A stretch of DNA of 64,000 bases from Myxococcota bacterium (lineage in GTDB: Bacteria; Myxococcota_A; UBA796; UBA2385). The notes under the pieces were generated by a model that was given only the letters and a program-made list of their open reading frames with translations, had not been told where the DNA came from and made no database searches. This document shows, piece after piece, positions 25,393 through 33,469 of the stretch. Every line of letters begins with the position of its first letter. Position 1 is the first letter of the stretch. Location of the stretch: positions 1 through 64,000 of the forward strand of contig JAKLKF010000018.1 in the NCBI GenBank assembly GCA_023150805.1, in the 5' to 3' direction. Made by a program: the position numbers and the translations under genes.

Positions 25393-26525
25393 TGCCCCCC
25401 CTCCTGCTGACCCCCGGCCCCCTCACCACCCACCCCGACACCCGCGCGGCGATGCGCGAGGACCGCGGCAGCCGCGACCCCGCCTTCACCGCCCTCGACG
25501 CCTCGGTCTGGCGCCGGCTCGCCGGCCTGGTCCAGGCCGAGGACCCCGACGGCGACTGGGTCTGCGTGCCCGTCCAGGGCAGCGGCACCTTCGCGGTCGA
25601 GGCCATGCTCGGCACCCTGGTGCCGCGGTCCGGCCGCCTGCTGGTCGCCGTCAACGGCGCCTACGGCCGCCGCATGGTCGAGATCATGGAGCGCCTGGGC
25701 CGCCCGGCCGACGAGGTCCTCATCCCCGAGGAGGACGCCGTCTCCCCCGAGGCCATCGACGCCGCCCTGGCCGCCGACCCCGCCATCACCCACGTCGCCG
25801 TCGTCTACAGCGAGACGACCACCGGCCTGGTCAACCCCCTGGCCGCGATCTCCGGCATCGTCGCCGCCCGCGGCCGCCGCCTGCTGGTCGACGCCATGAG
25901 CGCCTTCGGGGCCCTACCGCTGGCCGAGGCCCTGCCCGGCGTCGACGCCGTCGCCGCTTCGGCCAACAAGTGCCTGGAGGGCGTGCCCGGCGTCGCCTTC
26001 GTGCTCACCCGCCGCGCCCCCCTGCTCGCCAGCGCAGGCAACAGCCCCAGCCTGAGCCTGGACCTGCACGACCAGTGGCGGCGCCGGGAGAAGGACGGCC
26101 AGTGGCGCTTCACCCCGCCCACCCACGTCATCGCGGCGCTCTCCACGGCGCTGGACCTGCACGCCGCCGAGGGGGCGGTCGCCGGCCGCGGCGCCCGCTA
26201 CGCCGAGAACCGCCGCGTCCTGGTCTCGGGGATGCGCGAGCTGGGCTTCGAACCGCTGCTGCCCGACGCGCTGCAGGGGCCCATCATCGTCACCTTCGTG
26301 CAGCCCGCCGACCCCGCCTGGGACTTCGAGCGGGTCTACGCCGCGCTCGAGGCCCGCGGCTTCGCCATCTACCCGGGCAAGCTCGCCGCCTGCCCCAGCT
26401 TCCGCGTGGGCTGCATCGGCCAGGTCTTCCCCGACGACCTGCGCCGCTTCGTCGCCGCCATGGACGAGGTCATGGGCGAGCTGGGGGTGGGCTCGGGCGC
26501 GCCGGGGGAGGAGGGTGAGCCATGA
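25392..26525 (+). CDS. phnW: 2-aminoethylphosphonate-pyruvate transaminase
   Basis: 377 residues, the usual family length. It starts LLLTPGPLTTHPDTRAAM, the family signature, and has the PLP-binding Lys193 in SANKCLEGVPG. Other motifs are VQGSGTFAVEAM, VYSETTTGLVN and VDAMSAFGALPL (Asp for the PLP pyridine nitrogen). The enzyme transfers the amino group of 2-aminoethylphosphonate to pyruvate, giving phosphonoacetaldehyde and alanine in the cytoplasm. Its start overlaps the PhoD-like stop (TGATG) and its stop overlaps the phnX start (ATGA). The adjacent phnX confirms the identity against the related alanine-glyoxylate aminotransferases. Confidence 0.95.
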   Translation: MPPLLLTPGPLTTHPDTRAAMREDRGSRDPAFTALDASVWRRLAGLVQAEDPDGDWVCVPVQGSGTFAVEAMLGTLVPRSGRLLVAVNGAYGRRMVEIMERLGRPADEVLIPEEDAVSPEAIDAALAADPAITHVAVVYSETTTGLVNPLAAISGIVAARGRRLLVDAMSAFGALPLAEALPGVDAVAASANKCLEGVPGVAFVLTRRAPLLASAGNSPSLSLDLHDQWRRREKDGQWRFTPPTHVIAALSTALDLHAAEGAVAGRGARYAENRRVLVSGMRELGFEPLLPDALQGPIIVTFVQPADPAWDFERVYAALEARGFAIYPGKLAACPSFRVGCIGQVFPDDLRRFVAAMDEVMGELGVGSGAPGEEGEP

Positions 26526-27343
26526 CCGAGCCCTCCCCCCGCCTCGCCGCCGTGATCCTCGACTGGGCCGGCACCACCGTCGACCACGGCAGCCTCGCCC
26601 CCGCCGGCGTCTTCCTCGACGTCTTCGCCCGCCACGGCGTGACCGTCACCGTCGCCCAGGCCCGCGAGCCCATGGGCGTGCACAAGCGCGAGCACGTCCG
26701 CCGCATGTGCGCCATGCCCGCCGTGCGGGCCGCCTGGGCCGCCGTCCACGGGGCGCCCCCCTCCCACGAGGACGAGGAGGCGCTGTACGCCCAGGCCGTG
26801 CCCGCCCAGATCGCGTGCCTGCCGCGCTACTCCGACGTCATCCCCGGCGTGCCCCAGGCCATCGCCGCCCTGCGGGCCCGCGGCCTGAAGATCGGCTCCA
26901 CCACCGGCTACGTGCGGTCGATGCTCGACGTCGTGGCGCCCCTCGCCGCCGCCCAGGGCTACGCCCCCGACTGCGCGCTGGCCGCCGACGAGGTGCCCCT
27001 GGGCCGCCCGGCCCCCTTCCTGCTGTGGCAGGCCGCCCAGAGACTCTCCACGTGGCCGCACGACGCGCTGGTGGCCGTCGGCGACACCGTGGTCGACATG
27101 CAGGCCGGCCGCAACGCCGCCACCTGGTGCGTCGGCGTCACCCTCACCGGCAGCCTGGTCGGCCTGGGCCGGGCCGAGCTGCAGGCGCTGCCCGCCAGCG
27201 AACAGCAGGCCCGCCACGAGGCCGCCGCCGCCACCCTGCGCGCGGCCGGCGCCCACGAGGTGGTGCGCAGCGTCGCGGAGCTGCCGGCGGCGGTGGCGGC
27301 GCTGGAGGCGCGGCGCGCGCGGGGAGAGCGGCCGGGCGGCTGA
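26522..27343 (+). CDS. phnX: Phosphonoacetaldehyde hydrolase
   Basis: 273 residues of the HAD superfamily. Motif 1 is LDWAGTTVD, whose first Asp (14) is the nucleophile. Lys55 in MGVHKREHVR forms the Schiff base with phosphonoacetaldehyde, a feature unique to PhnX. Motif 2 is STTGYVRSM. The cap region contains CLPRYSDVIPGV, then ADEVPLGRPAPF and VGDTVVDMQAG (acidic motif 4). It cleaves the C-P bond to acetaldehyde and phosphate. With PhnW it forms the two-step phosphonatase route. It ends the operon, 44 bases before a VOC/SRPBCC gene. Confidence 0.95.
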   Translation: MTEPSPRLAAVILDWAGTTVDHGSLAPAGVFLDVFARHGVTVTVAQAREPMGVHKREHVRRMCAMPAVRAAWAAVHGAPPSHEDEEALYAQAVPAQIACLPRYSDVIPGVPQAIAALRARGLKIGSTTGYVRSMLDVVAPLAAAQGYAPDCALAADEVPLGRPAPFLLWQAAQRLSTWPHDALVAVGDTVVDMQAGRNAATWCVGVTLTGSLVGLGRAELQALPASEQQARHEAAAATLRAAGAHEVVRSVAELPAAVAALEARRARGERPGG

Positions 27344-27387
27344 GGGGGGGGTGGTAGGGTGGACTGCCCCTCCGCCCCGGGTCCCCC

Positions 27388-28239
27388 GTGCTCCTCGGCC
27401 TTCGCACCGTCGTCCTCGCCGTCGCCGACCTGTCCGCCGCCCGCGCCTGGTACGCCGCGCTGCTGGGCTTCGCGCCCTACTTCGACCAGCCCTTCTACGT
27501 CGGCTTCTCGGTCGGCGGCTGCGAGCTGGGCCTGGTCCCCGCCGAGCCCGACCAGCCGACCGGCCCGGGCGGCGACGTGCCCTACTGGGCCGTCGGCGAC
27601 GTGCCGCACGCGCTCGGCCGCCTGCAGGCGCTGGGCGCCACCGTGGTCCAGGGCGCGACCGACGTGGGCGGCGGCATCGTGCTGGCCCACGTGCGCGACC
27701 CCTTCGGCAACACGCTGGGCGTCATCGACAACCCCCACTTCCGCGCCGACCTGGGGCAGCCCGCTGCCGGGCCGGGCGAGGTCTCCGAGCGGACCATCGT
27801 GCACCAGGTCCGGGTCGCCGCTCCGCCCGCGCGCGTGTTCGCGCTGTGGACGAGCAGCGAGGGCCTGGCGGAGTGGTGGCACGCCAAGAGCCGGATCGAG
27901 CTGTGCCTGGGCGGGGCGATGGAGCTCTACTTCCTCGGCGAGGAGCCGCGCGGACGACAGGGCAGCGAGGGCTGTCGCATCACCTCCTGGCTGCCCGACC
28001 GGATGCTGGCCTTCACCTGGAACGCCCCGCCCGACCTGCCGACCCGGCGCTTCCGGACCTTCGTCGTGCTGGAGCTGGCCGAGGTCGACGGAGGCACCTC
28101 GGTGCGCCTGACCCACGCCGGCTGGCCGGCCGCGGGGCTGCAGGACCCCGACAGCGGCTGGCCCGCCACCTTCGCCTACTTCGACCGGGCCTGGGGCCGC
28201 GTGCTGCACATGCTGGTCGACCACCTGGGCGCGGCCTGA
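27388..28239 (+). CDS. VOC domain fused to SRPBCC (AHSA1-like) domain
   Basis: 283 residues from GTG. Residues 1-125 are a vicinal-oxygen-chelate (glyoxalase) domain: LRTVVLAVADLSAARAWYAALLG, then VRDPFGNTLGVIDNP. Residues about 140-280 are a Bet v 1-like AHSA1/SRPBCC domain: HQVRVAAPPARVFALWT, LAEWWHAKS, and VRLTHAGW. Both folds are common as small separate proteins in ArsR-controlled operons, and separate copies of both occur at 59.4-60.7 kb in this window. Here they are fused. TAGGGT (27357-27362) may be its -10, leaving a 25-base leader. Function unknown, possibly detoxification of a small hydrophobic molecule. Confidence 0.85.
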   Translation: MLLGLRTVVLAVADLSAARAWYAALLGFAPYFDQPFYVGFSVGGCELGLVPAEPDQPTGPGGDVPYWAVGDVPHALGRLQALGATVVQGATDVGGGIVLAHVRDPFGNTLGVIDNPHFRADLGQPAAGPGEVSERTIVHQVRVAAPPARVFALWTSSEGLAEWWHAKSRIELCLGGAMELYFLGEEPRGRQGSEGCRITSWLPDRMLAFTWNAPPDLPTRRFRTFVVLELAEVDGGTSVRLTHAGWPAAGLQDPDSGWPATFAYFDRAWGRVLHMLVDHLGAA

Positions 28240-28315
28240 TCGGGAACCCGCGCCCGCGCACCGACTCCAAGGGCCCGCTGCACGCGACCTGCACCCACGC
28301 CCCCGCGCGAGCGCC

Positions 28316-28327
28316 TACGAAGCCGAC
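28316..28327 (+). promoter_or_regulatory. Possible leaderless -10 element
   Basis: TACGAA (28316-28321) is followed by 6 bases before the ATG at 28328, and there is no ribosome-binding site between them. Confidence 0.35.
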
Positions 28328-29401
28328 ATGCTGCCCTACCTGCTGCCGCTGGCCCCCTTCGCGCTCCTGCTGGCCCGCGAGCTGTGGCGCCGGCCGACCC
28401 TGCCGCGCCTGCTCGGCGCCGCCGCCAGCGGCATGGGGATCGTGGCCCTGCTGTGGGCCCTGGGCGTCGCGAAGGGCGACCTGACCATCTTCGGCCTGAT
28501 GTCGCTCACCTGCGCCTGGCTCTTCCTCGGCCTGCCGGCGCTGGGCCTGGTCGTCATGGCGCAGGCGCGCGGGGCCGTGCGCCTGGCGGGCGGCCTCGGC
28601 GCCGTGGCCCTCCTGCTGATCGGCGCCCGCGCCTTCCTCTACGAGCCGCACGCCATCGAGGTCAGCAGCCTGACCATCGCCTCGCCCGAGGTCACGGCCC
28701 CGCTGCGCATCGTGCTGCTGGCCGACGTGCAGACCGACCACGTCGGCGCCGACGAGGCCCGCGCCTTCGCCCTCGCCGCGGCTGCGCGGCCTGACCTGGT
28801 CGTCTTCACCGGCGACCACGTGCAGCTGCCCCAGGGCCCGGACTTCCAGCGAGAGGCGGCCGCCCACGCCCGGGCCCTGCAAGACAGCGGCCTGTCGGCG
28901 CCGCTCGGCATGTTCGCGGTCGAGGGCGACGTCGACCCCGCGGGCTGGCCCGCGGTCTTCGAGGGCACCGAGGTCCGGGCGCTCCCCCGCTCGCAGACGC
29001 TGGACCTGGGCCCGCTCACGCTCACCGCGCTCTCGCCCGACGACAGCCGCTCGCCGGCCCCCCCGGTGCCCGCGGTCGACGGCCTGCACGTGCTCATCGG
29101 CCACAGCCCCGACTTCGCGCTGGCGCGGCCGCCCGCCGACCTGCTGCTGGCCGGCCACACCCACGGCGGGCAGATCGTCCTGCCCTTCTTCGGCCCGCCG
29201 ATGACGCTGACCGAGGTGCCGCGCGCCTGGGCCAGCGGCCACACGAAGCTGCCCTGGGGCGGCGACCTGGTGGTCAGCCGCGGTGTGGGCCTGGAGCGCC
29301 GCGACGCGCCGCGGCTGCGCTTGCTGTGCCGGCCGGAGGTCGTGGTGATCGACGTCGTGCCCGCCGGGGACACCGGCCAGGCGGTGGCGGGGCCGGGCTA
29401 G
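28328..29401 (+). CDS. Membrane metallophosphoesterase (YaeI-like)
   Basis: 357 residues. Four hydrophobic helices (about residues 3-18, 26-44, 50-78 and 82-98) are followed by a cytoplasmic-face or periplasmic calcineurin-like domain. Its motifs are IVLLADVQTDHVG (D-x-Q where the family has DxH), VFTGDHVQ (GD), a degenerate AVEGDVDP where GNHD is expected, LIGHSPDFA (GHSP), and LLAGHTHGGQIVLP (GHTH, typical of YaeI/LpxG-like enzymes). Family members hydrolyse phosphodiesters such as UDP-diacylglucosamine. The Gln in the first motif also occurs in some active members. It overlaps the convergent GH16-like gene by 4 bases. Confidence 0.85.
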   Translation: MLPYLLPLAPFALLLARELWRRPTLPRLLGAAASGMGIVALLWALGVAKGDLTIFGLMSLTCAWLFLGLPALGLVVMAQARGAVRLAGGLGAVALLLIGARAFLYEPHAIEVSSLTIASPEVTAPLRIVLLADVQTDHVGADEARAFALAAAARPDLVVFTGDHVQLPQGPDFQREAAAHARALQDSGLSAPLGMFAVEGDVDPAGWPAVFEGTEVRALPRSQTLDLGPLTLTALSPDDSRSPAPPVPAVDGLHVLIGHSPDFALARPPADLLLAGHTHGGQIVLPFFGPPMTLTEVPRAWASGHTKLPWGGDLVVSRGVGLERRDAPRLRLLCRPEVVVIDVVPAGDTGQAVAGPG

Positions 29402-30105
29402 CCTTCCCGCCCGCGGATCCAGTCCACCCGGCAGGCGCTGCTGGCGGCCGGCGGGCCCTGCACCTCGGGCCAGGTGAGCGTCGTCCAGTGGTTCAGCCGC
29501 AGGGTCGCCGCGTCGCTGGGCGCCGCCTGCACCTCGCCGACCTCGGCGCCGTCGATCTCGAAGGCCACGCGCCCCTCCTGCCAGGAGAACGCGTACTCGT
29601 GCCAGTCGGCCGTGGAGAAGTCCGCGCGCTGCCAGGTGAGCACGCCCCGGTGGGGCCCCTCCTCGTAGCCGTCGGCCTTCGTCCAGCCGGCGTAGGTGCC
29701 CAGCCGCACGGTGTCGGGCTCCGCGCTCAGCAGCTCGACGTCGACCTCGTGCACCCGGCCCTCGCCGTCCTCGCCGTACAGGAAGAAGCCGCAGACGCTG
29801 CCGGGCTCACTGGGGGCGGCGATCCGGGCCTCGAAGCGCCCGCCGGTGAAGGACCGCAGGCTGCCCAGCTCGGCGCCGCGCCACAGGCCGTCCACCTCGT
29901 CCAGCGACAGCGACAGCAGCCCCTCCGCGACGCGGGCCTGGGCCGGATCGAGCTGGGTGGCGCCCAGGACCCAGGTGCCGGGCGTCCAGACGCTCGCGTC
30001 CAGGGTGTCGAAGCGCTCGTCGATGTCCCAGGCGGTGCCGGTGTCGTCGCCCGTGGGCGCGGGCGAGGGGCAGGCGATCAGCACCAGGGCGAGGATCGGG
30101 CGCAT
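29398..30105 (-). CDS. GH16-like concanavalin-fold lipoprotein
   Basis: 235 residues. The signal MRPILALVLIACPSP ends in a lipobox (Cys12), followed by GDDTGTAWD. The domain is a beta-jelly-roll of the GH16 type: FTGGRFEARI, then HEVDVELL near residue 118, which matches the ExDxE catalytic motif (nucleophile Glu, assisting Asp, acid/base Glu), and DWHEYAFSWQEGRVAFEIDG, the standard GH16 strand after it. GH16 enzymes cut beta-1,3/1,4 glucans and galactans. At 235 residues it is a minimal catalytic domain, likely displayed at the cell surface. It has a leaderless-type promoter. Confidence 0.83.
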   Translation of the reverse strand: MRPILALVLIACPSPAPTGDDTGTAWDIDERFDTLDASVWTPGTWVLGATQLDPAQARVAEGLLSLSLDEVDGLWRGAELGSLRSFTGGRFEARIAAPSEPGSVCGFFLYGEDGEGRVHEVDVELLSAEPDTVRLGTYAGWTKADGYEEGPHRGVLTWQRADFSTADWHEYAFSWQEGRVAFEIDGAEVGEVQAAPSDAATLRLNHWTTLTWPEVQGPPAASSACRVDWIRGREG

Positions 30106-30118
30106 CCGCCACAGGGTA
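30106..30118 (-). promoter_or_regulatory. Leaderless-type -10 element before GH16-like gene
   Basis: On the minus strand GGGCTACCCT ends in TACCCT (30118-30113), 7 bases before the ATG. The box and spacing are the same as upstream of the OmpA-family gene. Confidence 0.5.
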
Positions 30119-30161
30119 GCCCTCCGCGCGCCGGGCTACCCGGGGCGGCGAGGAGGGACCC

Positions 30162-30551
30162 ATGGCCAACGGGCTCGAGCGACACCTGCAGCGCCGCGAG
30201 GACATCTTCCTCATGGGCCGGGAGCTCGGCCGCCGCAGCCGCTCCCGCTGCGAGCTGTGCGGCGAGCGCACCAGCCTGGAGATCGTCGAGGTCCCGCCGC
30301 TGCCCGAGGACCCCGACCCCGACCACGCGCTCATGGTCTGCGCCCGCTGCCGGACCCTGGTCGAGGGCGGCAAGCGCAAGGGCGGCGCCGACGACCTGCG
30401 CTTCCTGTGCGAGGCCATCTGGTCCGAGCTGGCCCCCGTGCAGATCGTGGCCGTGCGGGCGATGCGCCGGCTCTCGGACGAGGGCGTGGACTGGGCCTCC
30501 CGGGCGCTCGAGGACCTGTACCTGGACGAGGCCATCGAGGCGCGGCTGTAG
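30162..30551 (+). CDS. PhnA-type zinc-ribbon protein
   Basis: 129 residues. CELCG (about residue 30) and CARC (about residue 60) form a four-Cys zinc ribbon with the DPDPDHALMVCARC spacing of the N-terminal domain of PhnA (YjdM)-type proteins. The rest is helical with VRAMRRLSDEGVDW. Despite the historical name, PhnA has no proven part in phosphonate use, so its location 3 kb from phnWX should not be read as functional linkage. A GAGGAGGG ribosome-binding site lies just upstream of the ATG. Confidence 0.7.
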   Translation: MANGLERHLQRREDIFLMGRELGRRSRSRCELCGERTSLEIVEVPPLPEDPDPDHALMVCARCRTLVEGGKRKGGADDLRFLCEAIWSELAPVQIVAVRAMRRLSDEGVDWASRALEDLYLDEAIEARL

Positions 30552-30592
30552 CCCGGCTGCCATGACCGCCCGACGGTGAACCCCTGCAACGG

Positions 30593-30618
30593 GGAACCCA
30601 CCCGGCGCGTAGCGGGTC
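30593..30618 (+). promoter_or_regulatory. Sigma-E-like promoter for htrA
   Basis: GGAACC (30593-30598) and GTCGA (30616-30620) are separated as in extracytoplasmic-function sigma-E promoters (GGAACTT, about 16 bases, GTCNNA). They lie 70 bases upstream of the HtrA start. htrA/degP is a classical sigma-E target, but the sequence match is partial. Confidence 0.35.
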
Positions 30619-30688
30619 GAGGGCACAGGCTTGCCGACCGGCCGCCTCGTGCACACCCGATCCCCGTCCAACCCCAGGAGCCCTCGCG

Positions 30689-32140
30689 ATGCCGGCGCGT
30701 CCCGTCCCCTACCTCTTCCTGCTCACCAGCCTCTCCGCCTGCGTCGGATCCAACGTCGCCGCCAGCGGCCCCACCGCCGCCGCGCCGGTCGAGCAGGCCG
30801 CGCCCGTCCAGCTCCCCGCCGACTACGACCCCCGGGCCAGCCTGGCCCCCCTGGTCGAGACCCTGAGCCCCGCCGTCGTCTTCATCGAGGTCGAGGCCCG
30901 GGTCGAGGTCCAGCACCCCCAGCTCGACATCCCCGAGCAGTGGGCCCCCTTCTTCGGCATCCCCCAGGGCGGCGACCAGCCCCAGTTCCGCACCCAGCGC
31001 GGCTCGGGCAGCGGCTTCGTCATCTCCGCCGACGGCTACGTGCTCACCAACAACCACGTCGTCGACGACGCCGACAAGGTCACCGTCACCCTGGCCGACG
31101 ACCGCGAGTTCCAGGCCACCGTCGTCGGCACCGACCCGCGCACCGACGTCGCCCTGGTCAAGATCGACAGCGACCAGGCCCTGCCCCACGTGCAGCTCGG
31201 CCGCTCCGAGGAGCTGCGCGTCGGCGACTGGGTCGTCGCCATCGGCAACCCCTTCGGCCTGACCCACACCGTCACCGCCGGCATCGTCTCGGCCAAGGGC
31301 CGGGTCATCGGCGCCGGCCCCTACGACGACTTCATCCAGACCGACGCCAGCATCAACCCCGGCAACTCCGGCGGCCCCCTCTTCGACCTGCAGGGCCGGG
31401 TCATCGGCATCAACACCGCCATCGTGCCCGGCGGCACCGGCATCGGCTTCGCCGTGCCCATCGACATGGTCTCGGCCATGCTCGACGACCTGAAGCAGGA
31501 CGGACGGGTCGCCCGCGGCTGGATCGGCGTCGGCCTGCGCCCGCTCGACGACGTCCTCAAGGAGCAGCTCGGCGCCGACCAGGGCGTCGTCGTGAGCGCC
31601 GTCTACCCCGACAACCCCGCCGCCCAGGCCGGCCTGGCCCCCGGCGACGTCATCACCGCCGTCGACGGCCAGTCCATCACCGAGGCCGACGAGGTCATCC
31701 GCGCCATCGGCCTGAAGAAGCCCGGCGAGACCGTCAAGCTCGACGCCCTGCGCGACGGCAAGGCCCGCACCTTCAAGGTCACCCTGGGCGAGCGCCCCGA
31801 GGAGGAGGCCGTCGCCGCCGGCAGCTTCCGCAGCCCCGGCAAGGACGGCGCCCAGAAGGCCCAGGCCGACGCCGTCGAGCGCTTCGGCTTCCGGGTCGAG
31901 GACCGCCGCGACCTCGGCCTGCGGGGCACCGACGGCGTCGTCGTGACCGCCGTCGTCGGCGACAGCCCCGCCCAGGGCCGCCTGCAGGTGGGCGACGTGC
32001 TCCTCCAGGTCAACCGGCAGCCCGTCAAGGCCGCCGCCGACGTGGCCCGGCTGCTGGAGAAGGCCGAGCGGGGCGCCATGCTGGTCGTGCTGCGGGACGG
32101 GACCGAGACCCTGGTCTCGCTGCCCTCGCCGGAGGAGTAG
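30689..32140 (+). CDS. Do/HtrA-type serine protease, periplasmic lipoprotein
   Basis: 483 residues with a signal ending LTSLSACVG, a lipobox (Cys18), unusual for DegP. The trypsin-like domain (about 50-265) has the triad His123 (NNHVVDD), Asp153 (RTDVALVKID) and Ser227 (PGNSGGPLF). PDZ1 is at about 270-365 (RGWIGVGLRPL) and PDZ2 at about 395-480 (DGVVVTAVVGDSPAQGRLQVGDVLL). Such proteins degrade or refold misfolded envelope proteins. No other envelope-stress gene is adjacent. A possible sigma-E promoter lies upstream. The next gene, ptuA, starts 21 bases after its stop. Confidence 0.94.
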   Translation: MPARPVPYLFLLTSLSACVGSNVAASGPTAAAPVEQAAPVQLPADYDPRASLAPLVETLSPAVVFIEVEARVEVQHPQLDIPEQWAPFFGIPQGGDQPQFRTQRGSGSGFVISADGYVLTNNHVVDDADKVTVTLADDREFQATVVGTDPRTDVALVKIDSDQALPHVQLGRSEELRVGDWVVAIGNPFGLTHTVTAGIVSAKGRVIGAGPYDDFIQTDASINPGNSGGPLFDLQGRVIGINTAIVPGGTGIGFAVPIDMVSAMLDDLKQDGRVARGWIGVGLRPLDDVLKEQLGADQGVVVSAVYPDNPAAQAGLAPGDVITAVDGQSITEADEVIRAIGLKKPGETVKLDALRDGKARTFKVTLGERPEEEAVAAGSFRSPGKDGAQKAQADAVERFGFRVEDRRDLGLRGTDGVVVTAVVGDSPAQGRLQVGDVLLQVNRQPVKAAADVARLLEKAERGAMLVVLRDGTETLVSLPSPEE

Positions 32141-32161
32141 GGGGCGCGATAGGCCGCGGTC

Positions 32162-33469
32162 ATGCACTTCTCCGAGCTCCGGTTCAAGGACTTCCGCGGC
32201 TTCGTTGACGAGACCCTGGTCCTGGGCGACCGCATGACGGTCGTCCTGGCCGGGCCCAACGGCTGCGGGAAGAGCTCGGTGCTGGCGGCGGCGGGGAGCC
32301 TGGCGAGCGCTGTTGTGGCCAAGCTGGCCGGAGACGATGCAACAACCCTGGTCGACCAGACTCCAACTCTGCTGGCGGGGGACAGACGACAGGTCCGGAC
32401 CGGATGTGACTGGGGACTCATCAGTGGACGCTTCATCGATGATGGCAGGATCGCCGACATGAACGTCGGCTTCGGGGATGCGCGACAGTGGCATGGCGCC
32501 AGGGGAAGATACGAGCGAAGCGAACTCCTGCTGCATTGGATCGAGCAACGCGGGACCTCGCACAGCGCGTTCCTGACCCAACCGTTGCTTGCATACCTCC
32601 ATAGTGCGTACGCCCGAAAGGTGGGTCGACTGCACACGGGAACCGACCTGGCACAGAAGGGCCTCGCCGCCTACCAGGGTGCCTTCGACCAGGAGGCTGC
32701 CCACTTCGACGACTTCGAGGCCTGGTTCGAAGCAGAAGAGAACATCGAGAACGAAGCCAAGATCCGCAAGGGCGACCTGAAGCACCAGCATCCGCCGCTG
32801 CGGGCCGTGCGCTCCGCCCTCCACACCTTCCTCACCGAGCTGCGCGGCACCTCCATGGGCCGCATCGAAGTCGTCCGCACCCACGTCGACGGTCCCCTCG
32901 GCGGTGTGAAGGGCCGCCTCACCGTCGCCAAGGCAGACGACCGCCTCTTCCTCGACCAGCTCTCCGACGGCGAGCGCCGGCTCATCGTGCTCGTCGGCGA
33001 CGTCGCACGTCGCATGGCCATCCTCAACCCGCACATGGACCGGCCGACCGACAGCCCCGGGATCCTGCTGGCCGACGAGATCGACCTGCACCTGCACCCC
33101 GGCTGGCAGCGCCGCGTGATGCCCGCCTTGCGCGCCACCTTCCCCAAGGTCCAGCTCATCGTCACCACCCACTCGCCCCAGGTCCTGGCCTCGGTCGACA
33201 GCGAGGCGGTGGTGCTGATGAAGGACTTCAAGTTCCTGCCCGGCCACCCCAAGACCCGCGGCCGGGACAGCAACACGCTGCTGAACACCGTCTTCGAGGT
33301 CCCCGAGCGCCCCGAGGAGGTGCAAGCCGAGCTGCGGGAGCTCTACGAGGCGCTGGAGGACCACCCGCGGCGGGCCCGCACCCTGTTCAAGAAGCTCCGC
33401 GCCCGCCTGGAGGAGGACGATCCGGAGCTGGCCCGCGTCGAGACCCTGCTCGCCATCGCGGGGGGCTGA
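32162..33469 (+). CDS. ptuA: Septu defence AAA ATPase
   Basis: 435 residues with the SMC/ABC-type ATPase layout of PtuA. Walker A is GPNGCGKSS (31-39), a helical insertion of low GC content covers about 55-210, the signature motif is LSDGERR (267-273), Walker B is ILLADEIDLHLHP (301-313), and the H-loop is TTHSPQV (335-341). In Septu the PtuA ATPase binds the PtuB HNH nuclease and restrains it until phage infection. Bases 32330-32770 are visibly poorer in GC and in preferred codons than the flanks, a sign of horizontal transfer. The start is 21 bases after htrA. TAGGCC (32150-32155) may be a leaderless -10. Its stop overlaps the ptuB start (TGATG). Confidence 0.85.
   Translation: MHFSELRFKDFRGFVDETLVLGDRMTVVLAGPNGCGKSSVLAAAGSLASAVVAKLAGDDATTLVDQTPTLLAGDRRQVRTGCDWGLISGRFIDDGRIADMNVGFGDARQWHGARGRYERSELLLHWIEQRGTSHSAFLTQPLLAYLHSAYARKVGRLHTGTDLAQKGLAAYQGAFDQEAAHFDDFEAWFEAEENIENEAKIRKGDLKHQHPPLRAVRSALHTFLTELRGTSMGRIEVVRTHVDGPLGGVKGRLTVAKADDRLFLDQLSDGERRLIVLVGDVARRMAILNPHMDRPTDSPGILLADEIDLHLHPGWQRRVMPALRATFPKVQLIVTTHSPQVLASVDSEAVVLMKDFKFLPGHPKTRGRDSNTLLNTVFEVPERPEEVQAELRELYEALEDHPRRARTLFKKLRARLEEDDPELARVETLLAIAGG

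Noticed and set aside
30162-30551. PhnA-like protein as part of the phosphonate pathway
   Set aside because: The family name is historical; the gene is 3 kb away from phnWX with unrelated genes between, and phosphonate function of PhnA has no support.
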